Assembly (NCBI GenBank): GCA_012838805.1
Contig: DUON01000001.1
Location: 55,808 to 119,807, forward strand
Origin: Clostridiales bacterium
GTDB taxonomy: Bacteria; Bacillota; Clostridia; Christensenellales; DTU072
DNA: 64,000 bases
Direction of reading: 5' to 3'
Numbering within the stretch: position 1 is the stretch's first letter; each line of letters opens with the position of its first letter. The notes under the pieces are model-generated. The model worked only from the letters and a program-made list of their open reading frames with translations, was not told where the DNA came from and ran no database searches. Positions 1-9,456 of this stretch are shown piece by piece. The position numbers and the translations under genes are program-made.

Positions 1-78
1 ATTTTTTAAGATAGATTTTTTTATCTTTATTATTGGTGTTATCGAACTATAATATCCCCAATCGGGGGAGTGAAAACT

Positions 79-1269
79 CTATTTTTTTGTCAATAATCTC
101 TTTATTCTGTCCATTGCTTCAATAGTGTTCTCACGCGTATTGAAAGCGGTAAGTCTGAAATAGCCCTCTCCGCACTTTCCAAAGCCACTTCCCGGCGTGC
201 CCACGACTGCCGCATTGTTGAGCAAGAAGTCAAAGAATTCCCATGAGCTCATGCCACCCGGACACTTAAGCCATACATAGGGCGAATTGATGCCTCCGCT
301 GAACCAAATGCCAAGGTCGGTTAAGGTTCTGGCTATTATTTCGGCGTTCTCGGCGTAATACTCTATGTTTTCTTGGTTTTGCTTTTGTCCCTCGGGCGTG
401 AAAACCGCCTCCGCCCCTCTTTGTACAATATAGCTGACGCCGTTAAACTTGGTGGACTGTCTTCTAAACCACATGGCGTTGAGGCTCATATCCTCTCTGA
501 CTAATGCCTTGGGGACTATGGTATAGCCGCATCTTGTTCCGGTAAACCCTGCTGTTTTGGAAAGAGAACAGAGTTCTATGGCACACTCTTTCGCGCCTTG
601 GATTTCGTAGATTGAGCGGGGCAAAGATTTGTCTTTTATAAAGCTTTCATACGCCGCATCATATAGTATAACCGCACCGTTGGCGTTGGCGAAATCCACC
701 CATTTTTTGAGTCCGTCTCTGTCATAAACCGCTCCTGTGGGATTGTTGGGGGAGCATAGATAAATGATATCACCTTGCAACCCGTCATAGGGCAAGGGCA
801 AAAAGCCGTTTTGTTTGTTTCCGTCAATAAAAACAACCTTTCTACCAAGCATGATATTGCTGTCTAAATAAACGGGATAGACGGGGTCAGGTATGATTAT
901 TGTATTATCGTTGGCGAAAATATCCGTTAAATTCGCTACATCGCTTTTTGCACCGTCGGATACAAAGACCTCGTCGCTGTCAATGCTGACACCCATTGTC
1001 TTGTAATAGTCGGAGATTTTCTCTTTCAAGAACGAATATCCTTGTTCAGGTCCGTACCCTCTGAAGGTCTCTTTATTGCCCATTTCCGCCGCAGCCTTTT
1101 TCATAGCATCGACAACCAGCGGCGCCAAAGGTTTTGTTACATCGCCAATACCCATTTTGATTATGGTCTTGTCGGGGTTGGTCTTACTGAAATCGTTTAC
1201 TCTTTTTGCGATATTTGAAAAAAGATAGCTTTCGCTGACATTCTTATAGTTTTTGTTTACTTTTGCCAT
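79..1269 (-). CDS. dapL: LL-diaminopimelate aminotransferase (DapL)
   Basis: PLP-dependent class I/II aminotransferase that converts tetrahydrodipicolinate directly to LL-2,6-diaminopimelate with glutamate as amino donor, a one-step route to lysine and peptidoglycan precursors. Seen: the substrate-binding region NPTGAVYD near residue 180, the PLP lysine in SLSKTAGFTGTRCGY near residue 240, and full family length (396 aa). The ATG at 1269 is preferred over the TTG one codon upstream because GGAGAAG lies 6-7 nt before it. The A of the start codon is the last base of the pyrG stop, so the two genes are translationally coupled. With dapF two genes upstream, both committed diaminopimelate steps sit in one operon. 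Confidence 0.95.
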   Translation of the reverse strand: MAKVNKNYKNVSESYLFSNIAKRVNDFSKTNPDKTIIKMGIGDVTKPLAPLVVDAMKKAAAEMGNKETFRGYGPEQGYSFLKEKISDYYKTMGVSIDSDEVFVSDGAKSDVANLTDIFANDNTIIIPDPVYPVYLDSNIMLGRKVVFIDGNKQNGFLPLPYDGLQGDIIYLCSPNNPTGAVYDRDGLKKWVDFANANGAVILYDAAYESFIKDKSLPRSIYEIQGAKECAIELCSLSKTAGFTGTRCGYTIVPKALVREDMSLNAMWFRRQSTKFNGVSYIVQRGAEAVFTPEGQKQNQENIEYYAENAEIIARTLTDLGIWFSGGINSPYVWLKCPGGMSSWEFFDFLLNNAAVVGTPGSGFGKCGEGYFRLTAFNTRENTIEAMDRIKRLLTKK

Positions 1270-2885
1270 CAATTCTTCTCCTTTTGGTTCTTTTTTGCTG
1301 CTCTAATAAATTCTCTAAAAAGCGGATGCGCTCTGTCGGGGCGGGACTTAAATTCGGGGTGGAACTGCACGCCCACAAACCAAGGATGCTCTGAAATCTC
1401 AACCGCTTCCACCAAGACCTTGTCCGGGGATTCGCCTGAAACTATCATGCCGCTTCTCTCAAGGTCCTCTCTGTAATTATTGTTAACTTCATATCTGTGC
1501 CTGTGCCTTTCCTCAACGCTGGCTTGCTTATAGGCACTTTTCATTTTGGTATTTTCCCTTATTGAGCAAGGATACTTGCCCAGTCTCATATCCGCGGCTT
1601 TTTTCTGACCAGGCATAAAGTCAATAACTTTGTGCTTGGACTTTTTGTCAAATTCAACGCTGTTGGCGTCTTTTAAGCCCATGACATTTCTTGCAAATTC
1701 TATCACCGCCATTTGAAGCCCAAGACCAATTCCAAAGAAAGGAATGTTGTTTTCTCGGGCGTATTTAATCGCGCTTAACATGCCGTCCGTGCCTCTTTCC
1801 CCAAAACCGCCGGGGACTATTATGCCGTCGCAGTCTTGAAGGTTTTCTTGGGCGTTGTCGTCATTTAAGCATTCGGAATCAATCCATTTGATGTCAATAT
1901 TGACTTCATTTTCAAAGCCGCCGTGGTTCAGAGCTTCCATAACCGAAATATATGCATCATGGAGTCTGACATACTTGCCGACAAGTGCAATTCTGACAAA
2001 GTCTTTCATCTTCTTTATTCTGTCCACAAGACTCCGCCATTCTGTCAAGTCCGGCGGAGGCGCTACAACATTCAGTTCCCTGCATATGATATCCGAAAAA
2101 TTGGCTTTTTCAAGCATAAGAGGTGCTTCGTATAATAAAGGTAAGGTTTCGTTTTCTATGACGCAATCAGACGGAACGCCGCAAAACATAGAGATTTTTT
2201 CCATAAGTTCCTTGTCCATAGGTCTGTCCGTACGGCAAATAATCACATCGGGCTGTATTCCGTGTGACAATAATTCCTTTACGCTGTGCTGGGTGGGTTT
2301 TGACTTATGCTCGCCGCTAAACTCCAAATACGGAACAAGTGTGACATGAATATACAGCGCATTTTCTCTGCCTATTTCTCTTCCTATCTGCCTTATGCTT
2401 TCAAGATATGGCAAGCTCTCTATGTCACCCACAGTACCGCCTATTTCTGAAATGACGATATCCGCGTCAGTGGTTTCCGCCACGCGGTACATGCATCTTT
2501 TTATTTCGTTGGTGATATGCGGAATAACTTGAATAGTGCTTCCAAGATAAACGCCTTTTCTTTCATTGGCAAGTACTCTTGTGTATATCTTTCCCGTTGT
2601 GACCGAAGAATATTTGTTCAGACTCTCGTCAATAAAACGCTCATAATGCCCCAAATCAAGGTCGGTTTCCGCTCCGTCATCGGTAACAAAAACTTCCCCG
2701 TGCTGCAAGGGGCTCATGTTCCCGGGGTCAACATTGATGTAGGGGTCGAATTTTTGTGCCGCAACCTTGAAGCCTCTTTGTTTGAGCAATCTTCCCATCG
2801 AAGCTGCTGTAATGCCCTTTCCCAGTCCCGATACGACGCCGCCAGTAACAAATATGTACTTGGCTTTCTTCGAATGTGAAATCAT
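1269..2885 (-). CDS. pyrG: CTP synthase with altered glutaminase site
   Basis: Makes CTP from UTP, ATP and a nitrogen donor. The N-terminal amidoligase domain (residues 1-270) is intact, with [12 protein letters not shown] at 13-24 and the [12 protein letters not shown] region. The C-terminal class I glutaminase domain (about 290-535) keeps the oxyanion segment PGGFGERG and the triad His509/Glu511 in QFHPEF. However, the nucleophile elbow reads FFGIGLGLQ where the family has GICLGMQ, so the catalytic Cys is Gly387 (codon GGT, 1725-1727; TGT would be Cys). Inferred: glutamine hydrolysis is lost and the enzyme uses free ammonia, unless the base is a sequence error. The 538-aa length is normal. 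It overlaps dapF by ATGA. Confidence 0.95.
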   Translation of the reverse strand: MISHSKKAKYIFVTGGVVSGLGKGITAASMGRLLKQRGFKVAAQKFDPYINVDPGNMSPLQHGEVFVTDDGAETDLDLGHYERFIDESLNKYSSVTTGKIYTRVLANERKGVYLGSTIQVIPHITNEIKRCMYRVAETTDADIVISEIGGTVGDIESLPYLESIRQIGREIGRENALYIHVTLVPYLEFSGEHKSKPTQHSVKELLSHGIQPDVIICRTDRPMDKELMEKISMFCGVPSDCVIENETLPLLYEAPLMLEKANFSDIICRELNVVAPPPDLTEWRSLVDRIKKMKDFVRIALVGKYVRLHDAYISVMEALNHGGFENEVNIDIKWIDSECLNDDNAQENLQDCDGIIVPGGFGERGTDGMLSAIKYARENNIPFFGIGLGLQMAVIEFARNVMGLKDANSVEFDKKSKHKVIDFMPGQKKAADMRLGKYPCSIRENTKMKSAYKQASVEERHRHRYEVNNNYREDLERSGMIVSGESPDKVLVEAVEISEHPWFVGVQFHPEFKSRPDRAHPLFREFIRAAKKNQKEKN

Positions 2886-3706
2886 AAATTTATCTCTCCT
2901 TCGTAATTAAACTCAGCGCTCCCCGTCATGAAAAGCCTATTATCCTTTTTTTCTAAAAAAAGCCTCCCGCCTTTCAAATGGATAGTCGCTTTGTCTTTTA
3001 GTTTTCCCAATCTGTTCGCAATATAAAAAGACGCGCTTGCCCCCGTTCCACAAGCCATTGTCTCACCTGTTCCCCTTTCATACACCGCCACAAAAGCGTT
3101 CTTGTCGTTTATTATCTTGACGAATTCCACATTCGTTCTTAGCGGAAATAAAGGGTGGTTTGCTATCTCTTGCCCTAATTCCATATCTATTTCGCTGTAG
3201 CTATTTATAAAAATAACAGCGTGAGGATTTCCCACCGACACACAGCTTATGTTCACAAGACCTTTAGATGTCCGTATTGGACTGTCCAGCCAGTATTCCC
3301 CTTCGCAAATCATCGGCACTTGGTCTTTTGCCATAATCGCCTCGCCCATATCCACCTTTACGCTTTCGACCTTTTTCCCTACGACATTCAGCCAAATCTG
3401 TTTTATGCCGGAGGGAGTGGATATATAAAGGTTTTTCTTTTTCGTCAGCCCCTTTTCGTATACATATTTGCCCACGCACCGAATGGCGTTTCCGCACATT
3501 CCGCTTTCGCTCCCGTCGGGATTGAACATTCTCATAGAAAAATCGCCGTCTTTGGCTTTGTCTATCAGCACAAGACCGTCGCCGCCTATCCCAAAGTGTC
3601 TGTCCGATAACTGTTTGGAAAGCTTGCTTGGGTTCTTTACCTTTTCGCGCATTAGGTTTATGTAAATATAATCGTTGCCTAATCCGTTCATTTTGCTAAA
3701 TCGCAT
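2882..3706 (-). CDS. dapF: Diaminopimelate epimerase (DapF)
   Basis: PLP-independent racemase that interconverts LL- and meso-diaminopimelate, feeding peptidoglycan and lysine synthesis. Both catalytic cysteines of the two-base mechanism are visible: [13 protein letters not shown] (about residue 72) and [13 protein letters not shown] (about 217). The N-terminal [14 protein letters not shown] is characteristic. I place the start at the ATG at 3706, which has GGAGG 5 nt upstream; the in-frame GTG two codons earlier has no ribosome binding site. This gives 274 aa, normal for the family. It is the first gene of dapF-pyrG-dapL; the 107 bp upstream separate it from the zinc-ribbon gene, and I see no clear promoter there. 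Confidence 0.95.
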   Translation of the reverse strand: MRFSKMNGLGNDYIYINLMREKVKNPSKLSKQLSDRHFGIGGDGLVLIDKAKDGDFSMRMFNPDGSESGMCGNAIRCVGKYVYEKGLTKKKNLYISTPSGIKQIWLNVVGKKVESVKVDMGEAIMAKDQVPMICEGEYWLDSPIRTSKGLVNISCVSVGNPHAVIFINSYSEIDMELGQEIANHPLFPLRTNVEFVKIINDKNAFVAVYERGTGETMACGTGASASFYIANRLGKLKDKATIHLKGGRLFLEKKDNRLFMTGSAEFNYEGEINL

Positions 3707-3820
3707 ATACACCTCCGCACTATAAAAAAATGTATCGTTGGTTTAGCAAAAAATTCGTCTTCAGCACATCTTAAGAAAAAGTTCTCTTGTTGTTTTTAAG
3801 TTTCGATTTAATGATATATC

Positions 3821-4531
3821 TTACGGTTTGTATACAATTCTTCTACATTCTGGACATTCCGTATAATCTCCCGAATTAATAAGCTTTTTCTCTACTTCAA
3901 GGTTTATCTGCATGCCGCATCCAGCGCAGTTTCCATTAAGATACTGCACAAACGGCGGCATCTTTTTCTCTTTTCTTAAAGCGCGGTATTTTTTCAAAAA
4001 ATTCTTGTCTATATGCTCTTCAAGGGAGTTCATTTCTTTCTTCAACGGTGCGCCTTTCATCAGCACCTCTTTCTTCAAATTGTCAAGTATGGCTTTTTGC
4101 TCAATGTACTTTGACTTAAGGGCTTCTATGGCTTTAAGCAGCCGTTCTACCTCTATCTTTATTTCGTTTAGTTTCCTTGTCGACCTATTCATTTCCTTGT
4201 CAATGCTGGTGACGCACTCCTCGTATTTGAGTAAGCTGTCCTCGTACAAGTCAAGCTCGACAAGGTCCTTTATTTCATTGATATCTTGGTCTATATTCTC
4301 TTCGATAACCTTGAGTTCATCAAATTTCTTGATGATTTTTTCAAAATGGTCTATCTGATCGTCTTTTTCTTTGAGAAGCCTGGCATAGCTCTTTTCGCCC
4401 TTAAGGTATTTATCTTTTAGGTAGTGGACGGCTCTGAACTCTTGGGATTTGATAAATTCGTTCTCCAATGAGTACAGCTGCATATCCAAGTCCTGATATC
4501 TCTTTATTGTTTCTATTTGCTTAGCCTGCAT
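3821..4531 (-). CDS. Coiled-coil C4 zinc-ribbon protein
   Basis: A 236-aa protein whose first 180 residues are almost entirely charged heptad-like helix (long coiled coil), followed by a C-terminal zinc ribbon with CAGC near residue 202 and CPEC near 226. This is the architecture of the conserved C4-type zinc-ribbon family (DUF164/CT398-like), whose exact function is unsettled; family members have been proposed to link nucleic acid or secretion machinery, which I cannot test here. It directly follows the Nif3-family gene (9-bp gap), the usual neighbour of this family in Bacillota. AGGAG precedes the ATG. It is the last gene of the dnaG-rpoD operon. Confidence 0.85.
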   Translation of the reverse strand: MQAKQIETIKRYQDLDMQLYSLENEFIKSQEFRAVHYLKDKYLKGEKSYARLLKEKDDQIDHFEKIIKKFDELKVIEENIDQDINEIKDLVELDLYEDSLLKYEECVTSIDKEMNRSTRKLNEIKIEVERLLKAIEALKSKYIEQKAILDNLKKEVLMKGAPLKKEMNSLEEHIDKNFLKKYRALRKEKKMPPFVQYLNGNCAGCGMQINLEVEKKLINSGDYTECPECRRIVYKP

Positions 4532-4540
4532 CTTGCTCTC

Positions 4541-5323
4541 CTAGTTATTGTATGGATTTGAGCATTTTGTCGTTTTCACAATTTTTACGCTTTTTAGCGA
4601 CTTTGTTAAAATTTCTTCCATAAGTTCTAAAAAACATATTTCGCTGTTATAATGCCCAATAGTGATTATACCATAATTCAGGTCATTTGCAAACCTTGCA
4701 AAGGCATATTTTATGTCAGATGTAATAAAAATATCTGCACCGCTTTCCTTAAGGCGGATGAGTAAATCCGTGTCCTTTCCGCCGCTTCCGTTTATTACAC
4801 CGACTTTTTTTATAAGCCTTGTTTCATCCCCTATTGTTGCCATATTGTTGTCGTTGAAAACCTTTTTGACATGGTTCTTATATTCTCTCATGCTGACGGG
4901 GGTCCTTAAAGTGCCTATTCTTGCCGAAGATATGTCGTCGTCCAAACAATAGACATCTTCCAACCCCAGCTTTTTTGCCACATAATCGTTCAAACCGCCT
5001 TTAGCGAAATCTATATTGGTATGCGCAGAATATATGGCTATATCGTTTTTTATCGCTTTAACCAAGGCTTTTTGGGGCGGTTTTCTAAGGTCAATCCCTT
5101 TTAAGGGCTCAAATATCAAAGGGTGGTGCTCGACTATCAAATTGCAACCGTTTTGAATGGCGTCCTCGACCACTTTTTCAGTCGTGTCAAGGGTTATTAG
5201 AACGCTCTTAAGGTCGGCTTCAATGTCGCCGTATTTAAGCCCGCTGTTGTCAAATTCCGCTTGCAGTTCCAGCGGAGCGAATTCTTCAATCGCTTTCAAA
5301 GCATCTTTAATTTTATAAGACAT
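4541..5323 (-). CDS. Nif3-like dinuclear metal-centre protein
   Basis: Member of the NIF3/YqfO/YbgI family, toroidal hexamers with a dinuclear metal site. Metal-ligand motifs are visible: VEHHPLIFEPL near residue 64, SAHTNIDFAKGG near 100 and GHYNSE near 225. The family has been described as a GTP cyclohydrolase I type 2-like protein, but its physiological role is uncertain, so I give no reaction. Length (260 aa) matches the short form without the central PII-like insertion of Bacillus YqfO. The first 28 bp overlap the end of trmK, and AAGGAG precedes the ATG. The trmK-nif3 pairing is widely conserved in Bacillota. Confidence 0.88.
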   Translation of the reverse strand: MSYKIKDALKAIEEFAPLELQAEFDNSGLKYGDIEADLKSVLITLDTTEKVVEDAIQNGCNLIVEHHPLIFEPLKGIDLRKPPQKALVKAIKNDIAIYSAHTNIDFAKGGLNDYVAKKLGLEDVYCLDDDISSARIGTLRTPVSMREYKNHVKKVFNDNNMATIGDETRLIKKVGVINGSGGKDTDLLIRLKESGADIFITSDIKYAFARFANDLNYGIITIGHYNSEICFLELMEEILTKSLKSVKIVKTTKCSNPYNN

Positions 5324-5952
5324 CTCTCTATCTCCTTTTTTTCCGCCCTCAACGCGGAGGAAATTTTATCAATTGAGCCCGCTTGGCTTATTATATTGTC
5401 AATCGCCTCTTTACGGTGATATAGGTACTCCTCAAAGGCCGCAGAAGGAGGGGTGTTCTTGCCAAAGAAAAGTTCTTCTTTTGAATAATTGCTCTTCCCT
5501 TCCACAAATATTATGACACTGTAATACCTTTGGTTCTCCTTTATGATATAGTCCTTTTTAATAAAAAAATTTTCCTCAAAAAGATACTTTCTCAAATAAG
5601 GCGTGTCTTGATGAGGAAGGGTTATGTATACGGCGTCGGGAATTCTCTTTCTTGACAGTATTTTTATTATTTCATTGGCGCCCATGCCAGCTATTACTAT
5701 GCAATCGGCGCCTTGGACTTCCTCCAGTCCGTCCGAACATAAAAATTCAATTCTATCCGCCACATTATACTTCTTAGCGAGATTCTTTGCCTTTTCTAAG
5801 CTTTGCGGACTGATGTCAACGGCTATGCCTGTCTCCGCCCTGCCCGTCAATACCGCACTTACGATTAATTTCCCGTGGTCGGCTCCGATGTCCGCAAGTC
5901 TTTGGGCTTTGATTTCGTTGAGTATGGCGTTAAGGCGGTTGTCAAGACGCAT
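5296..5952 (-). CDS. trmK: tRNA (adenine22-N1)-methyltransferase TrmK
   Basis: Class I SAM-dependent methyltransferase expected to methylate N1 of A22 in the D-loop of tRNAs. Motif I is clear: LADIGADHGKLIVSAV, residues 20-35. IVIAGMGANEI near residue 85 corresponds to the family's motif IV region, and the C-terminal helical domain is present. The 218-aa length is typical. Its start codon overlaps the rpoD stop (TAATG), so translation is probably coupled; only a weak ribosome binding site lies upstream. The rpoD-trmK-nif3 order is the same as in many Bacillota. Confidence 0.9.
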   Translation of the reverse strand: MRLDNRLNAILNEIKAQRLADIGADHGKLIVSAVLTGRAETGIAVDISPQSLEKAKNLAKKYNVADRIEFLCSDGLEEVQGADCIVIAGMGANEIIKILSRKRIPDAVYITLPHQDTPYLRKYLFEENFFIKKDYIIKENQRYYSVIIFVEGKSNYSKEELFFGKNTPPSAAFEEYLYHRKEAIDNIISQAGSIDKISSALRAEKKEIERCLIKLKML

Positions 5953-7013
5953 TATTTATCCAAAAAGTCCTTTAGTTTTTTCATTTTGTTGGGATGCTTT
6001 AGTCTTCTAAGCGCCTTTGCCTCAATCTGCCTTATTCTCTCTCTGGTGACATTAAAGACCTTTCCCACCTCTTCAAGCGTACGCGGTCTGTTGTCCTTCA
6101 AACCATATCTCAAAATCAAGACCATGGCTTCTCTGGGGGCTAAGGTGTTCAATATTTCTTCCACCTGCGTTTTGAGCATTCTGGCTTCTGCGGCGTCCAT
6201 GGGAGCTACTGCCTTAGTATCTTCCAAAAAGTCTACCAAATGGCTGTCGTCCTCTTCCCCGATAGGCGTCTCCAAAGACACCGGGTCTTGGGCTATTTTT
6301 TGGATTTCCACCACTTTAGATTCGGGAATGCCCATAGCCTCGGCGATTTCGCCCTGTGTGGGCTCCCTGCCAAGTTGCTGCAAAAGCGTACGGGAAATCT
6401 TTGTCAGTTTGTTTATGGTCTCCACCATATGGACGGGGATTCTTATCGTTCTTGCTTGATCCGCAAGCGACCTTGTAATCGCCTGCCTAATCCACCATGT
6501 GGCATATGTGGAGAACTTAAAACCCTTGGTATAGTCGAATTTTTCCACAGCTTTCATCAATCCCAAATTCCCTTCTTGGATGAGGTCCAAAAATTGCATG
6601 CCTCTTCCCACATACCTTTTGGCTATGCTGACCACCAGCCTTAAGTTGGCGTTTATGAGCTTGTCCTTTGCGGAAGCGTCGCCCTCAGCCATTCGCTTGG
6701 CAAGCTCCACTTCCTCATGCGCTTGCAAAAGCGGTACCTTTCCTATGTCCTTAAGGTACATTTTAACGGAGTCGTCGATATTGACTTCGCTCATTATTTT
6801 TTTCAGGAGCTTGTCGTTTGTCTTCTCGGACTTGGAAGATACCTTGATATTGTTGTCTTCAAGAAGCTTATAGACTTCTTCTATCTCGTTTGTTTCAAGC
6901 TCATATTTTTCAAGTCTATTCAGTAATTCGTCTTCCTTTATTTTTTTGTTGTCCTTATGCTCCTCAATAATTTTATCGATTTCTCTTTTCTTGCGTTCTT
7001 CAATTATAGACAT
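5952..7013 (-). CDS. rpoD: Primary RNA polymerase sigma factor (RpoD/SigA)
   Basis: Housekeeping sigma-70 factor directing RNA polymerase to TTGACA/TATAAT promoters, which are indeed abundant in this window. Domains in order: a charged N-terminal region 1.1 (residues 1-75), region 1.2 ([14 protein letters not shown]), region 2 with the -10-binding helix ([20 protein letters not shown]), region 3 ([14 protein letters not shown]), and region 4 with the -35-binding helix-turn-helix ([20 protein letters not shown]). At 353 aa it is a normal clostridial SigA. It sits 6 bp after dnaG in the classic macromolecular-synthesis arrangement. A GAGGAG ribosome binding site lies about 12 nt before the ATG. 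Confidence 0.97.
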   Translation of the reverse strand: MSIIEERKKREIDKIIEEHKDNKKIKEDELLNRLEKYELETNEIEEVYKLLEDNNIKVSSKSEKTNDKLLKKIMSEVNIDDSVKMYLKDIGKVPLLQAHEEVELAKRMAEGDASAKDKLINANLRLVVSIAKRYVGRGMQFLDLIQEGNLGLMKAVEKFDYTKGFKFSTYATWWIRQAITRSLADQARTIRIPVHMVETINKLTKISRTLLQQLGREPTQGEIAEAMGIPESKVVEIQKIAQDPVSLETPIGEEDDSHLVDFLEDTKAVAPMDAAEARMLKTQVEEILNTLAPREAMVLILRYGLKDNRPRTLEEVGKVFNVTRERIRQIEAKALRRLKHPNKMKKLKDFLDK

Positions 7014-7019
7014 TTATTT

Positions 7020-8780
7020 TTATTTCTCCTCGTTCTTATTTTTTATTAATTTTTGATATTCAATCACTAATTCCCTTTTTTTATTTTCGTCGGTTTCATA
7101 GGATAGTTTTTGTTTGAGTTCGTTTATTATTTTTTGTCTGTAATCCATTTTTAGTTGCTCTAAGCTCTCTATGTAGTAGGTTTGCTGGTTTTCAGTATAG
7201 ATATTGTTTAAGGCATCTATTACGCTGTTGATTTCGTCTTTTTCCTCAATAAGGTCGAACAAATCGCTGATTTGAGGAGATGTTCCGTTTTGGATAGAGT
7301 CCATAATATATTCATAGATTTTTTTATGCTCCTCAAGCTCAAAGTGGTCTTTAGAAAGTTCTTTTATGCCGCTGATATCCACAAAACTTTTATAGTTCAA
7401 TATTGCGCTGAAAATAAATCTCGCTGCGTCAAGATTCGCGGAGGTCAAGCGGTTCTTTGGGGGTTCGTAAGCCGTTATGGCAAACGGCTTGGGCTGTTTC
7501 GCACCGATTAGTATAGTATCTGTTGACAAACCGCTTTTATTTGACACTTTGACGGCATAGACTTCTTTTTCTATGTCGTTTAATTTGAAAAGCTCCGCTA
7601 TTGCTTCGGTGGCGTATTTGTTCTTACCGTCCAAGGTAGATAGGTCGTACTTTTCTTCTATCTTTTTCAGTTTAAAGTCCAATAGCGGAAGTGCCTCTTC
7701 CAAGAGCTTCTCAAAGCCTTTTTTGCCTATCTTTTTTATGGTGTCGTCGGGGTCGGCGTCTTTGGGAAGTTCCACGACCTTGACATCAAGCCCTTGCTCT
7801 TTTAATAAGTCCAAACTCCTAAGCGCGGCACTCTGCCCGGCGCTGTCCCCGTCAAAACAGACATAAACCAAGTCCGTATATCGCTTGATTATCCTGCATT
7901 GCTCTATGGTAAGGCTTGTCCCCATAGGCGCCATAGTGTTCCTTATGCCGCCTTGATGCAAGCTTATAACATCCATATATCCCTCCACAAGCACAAGCGA
8001 CTTCACCGGCTGGGACTGTTTTAATTTCTTGAAAAGGTTGATGTTATATAAAGTGCCTTTTTTGTCAAAAGCGGGAGAGGCGTATGTGTTGAGGTACTTG
8101 GCAAAATTAGTCTCCATAAGCGCCCGTCCGCCAAAACCCGTAACATCTCCAAAGGCGTTTATGATAGGAAAGATGATTCTCCCCGCATAAAAGTCATAGG
8201 GACTTGACAGCTTGTCCAGACGCACAAGCCCTGCTTTTTCAAGCGTTTCAATGGCATAGCCTTTTTTTATCATATATTTGGGGAGTTCTTGGGCGTTCGG
8301 GGAATAGCCCAATCCAAAGGTCTTTATGGTGGACTCGCTGAGCCCCCTTTTCTTAAGGTAGTCCAAAGCCTTTTTGCCTTGACTGGAAAATAACACGCCG
8401 TTATAGAACCTTGCCGCTTCCAAGTTTGCGGCGTAAATCTTCTTTATGGTCTTCTTTCTTTCCTTAAAGTCAGGACTCTCAAAACTTTCGGGAATCTGTA
8501 AATTGGCTTTCTTGGCAAGCCATTCCACAGCCTCTGGATAGCTTAGACGCTCGTGTTCCATTATGAAAGTGATGACATTGCCGCTTTTTTGGCAGCCAAA
8601 ACACTTGAAGTATTGATAATCGGCTCTTACTTGAAAAGATGGGGTTTTTTCATGGTGAAATGGACAGCACGCCCAATAGTCCCTTCCTTTTCTCTTTAAG
8701 GGAACAAATTGGGAAACGATGTCCACTATATCTGATTTTGCTTTTAGTTCGTCTAAAAAGCTCTTATTAAAGCCGGCTAT
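7020..8780 (-). CDS. dnaG: DNA primase DnaG, apparent AUA start
   Basis: Synthesises RNA primers at the replication fork. The CHC2 zinc finger is present (CPFH...CFGC), as are the TOPRIM catalytic segments LVEGYMDVIS and CFDGDSAGQS and a C-terminal helicase-binding helical domain. The first ATG/GTG/TTG in frame is GTG at 8726, but the sequence upstream still encodes the conserved primase N-terminus (AGFNKSFLDELKAKSDI). An in-frame TAG at 8793-8795 closes the frame. The only codon where the family start belongs is ATA at 8778-8780, with AGGAG 9 nt before it. I therefore annotate 586 aa from AUA. A sequence error (ATG read as ATA) is the alternative. Confidence 0.93.
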   Translation of the reverse strand: MAGFNKSFLDELKAKSDIVDIVSQFVPLKRKGRDYWACCPFHHEKTPSFQVRADYQYFKCFGCQKSGNVITFIMEHERLSYPEAVEWLAKKANLQIPESFESPDFKERKKTIKKIYAANLEAARFYNGVLFSSQGKKALDYLKKRGLSESTIKTFGLGYSPNAQELPKYMIKKGYAIETLEKAGLVRLDKLSSPYDFYAGRIIFPIINAFGDVTGFGGRALMETNFAKYLNTYASPAFDKKGTLYNINLFKKLKQSQPVKSLVLVEGYMDVISLHQGGIRNTMAPMGTSLTIEQCRIIKRYTDLVYVCFDGDSAGQSAALRSLDLLKEQGLDVKVVELPKDADPDDTIKKIGKKGFEKLLEEALPLLDFKLKKIEEKYDLSTLDGKNKYATEAIAELFKLNDIEKEVYAVKVSNKSGLSTDTILIGAKQPKPFAITAYEPPKNRLTSANLDAARFIFSAILNYKSFVDISGIKELSKDHFELEEHKKIYEYIMDSIQNGTSPQISDLFDLIEEKDEINSVIDALNNIYTENQQTYYIESLEQLKMDYRQKIINELKQKLSYETDENKKRELVIEYQKLIKNKNEEK

Positions 8781-8794
8781 GTAGAATTTCTCCT
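8778..8794 (-). promoter_or_regulatory. Ribosome binding site and ATA start of dnaG
   Basis: On the minus strand AGGAG (8790-8794) is followed by 9 nt and then ATA (8780-8778), which opens the conserved primase N-terminus. The internal GTG at 8726 has no purine-rich site upstream. A near-cognate AUA codon would be expected to keep primase synthesis low relative to RpoD, as AUU does for infC in enterobacteria; that comparison is inference. Confidence 0.55.
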
Positions 8795-8859
8795 ATTATC
8801 GATTTGTCCTTCGAATTTTATTTCGATAAATTTTTAAGAAATCCTAACAAAACCCAAAA

Positions 8860-9213
8860 TTAATTACTCTTTATTTGCTGAATAGAACAATTTTGGTATT
8901 TATTTTTTATGTCATTATAGATAACGCTTAGGTCAAGTATGTATCTTTGCTTGGCAATCTCGTCAAGTCCTTTGAACTCCTCATAATTGAGAATAAGCTT
9001 GCTCAAAGGGTCGGATATAAACCTGTCACTTTGCATCATTTCGCTTATTTTCAATGTGATGTCCCGTATCTCGTCCCTTGTCATTTTCTTGTTGTTAAGA
9101 AAATAGACTTCGCTTAGGCGCTGGTTTTTAATCTTTACGGTAACTTGTGAATAGTTGTTCTCGACTAGTCTTTTTTTAATCATCTTAAAAAATTCGTGTT
9201 TCTCTCTTAGCAT
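8860..9213 (-). CDS. Hypothetical protein upstream of dnaG
   Basis: A 117-aa protein I do not recognise. It is lysine-rich and predicted mostly helical, with no signal peptide, membrane segment or cysteine motif. Residues 20-40 look like a short beta hairpin (QVTVKIKNQRLSEVYFL) before helices. It is the first gene behind the promoter at 9247-9274 and lies 79 bp before the dnaG start, so it is probably co-transcribed with dnaG and rpoD. AGGAG sits 10 nt before the ATG. That site is better spaced for an overlapping 4-codon ORF (ATG GTA TTA TGC TAA) that ends across this start, which could couple translation. The reading frame is convincing by position and ribosome binding site; function is unknown. 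Confidence 0.7.
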   Translation of the reverse strand: MLREKHEFFKMIKKRLVENNYSQVTVKIKNQRLSEVYFLNNKKMTRDEIRDITLKISEMMQSDRFISDPLSKLILNYEEFKGLDEIAKQRYILDLSVIYNDIKNKYQNCSIQQIKSN

Positions 9214-9246
9214 AATACCATTTTCTCCTCTACAATATTTTATATG

Positions 9247-9274
9247 ATTGTAGCATATTTCTAAAGACTATCAA
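9247..9274 (-). promoter_or_regulatory. Sigma-A promoter of the dnaG-rpoD operon
   Basis: On the minus strand TTGATA (9274-9269), a 16-bp spacer, then TACAAT (9252-9247). It lies 34 bp before the first gene of the operon, with a ribosome binding site between. Confidence 0.7.
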
Positions 9275-9383
9275 TATATCCGACAATTTAAGACATAATA
9301 AAACATTCTTTTTTGTCATAAATTGAGTTTTGACGGAATATAAACCTAAGAATTGAAAAATTCTCAAAAAAAGCTTATTTTTG

Positions 9384-9411
9384 TTGACTTAATGAAATTT
9401 TTGCTTATAAT
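9384..9411 (+). promoter_or_regulatory. Sigma-A promoter of rpsU
   Basis: TTGACT (9384-9389), a 16-bp spacer and a perfect TATAAT (9406-9411), 46 bp before the rpsU start, with AGGGGGTGA as ribosome binding site between. Confidence 0.85.
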
Positions 9412-9456
9412 AGTAATATGACAAAAACTCTTGCTAAAGGGGGTGAACTATAATAT

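Noticed and set aside
55..81. Short GC hairpin after the dapL stop as terminator
   Set aside because: TCCCC/GGGGA stem is followed by TATTATAG rather than a T run; too weak to call.
1855..2349. Plus-strand open frame of 164 codons opposite pyrG
   Set aside because: Lies wholly inside an unambiguous conserved gene on the other strand and has no ribosome binding site or protein-like composition.
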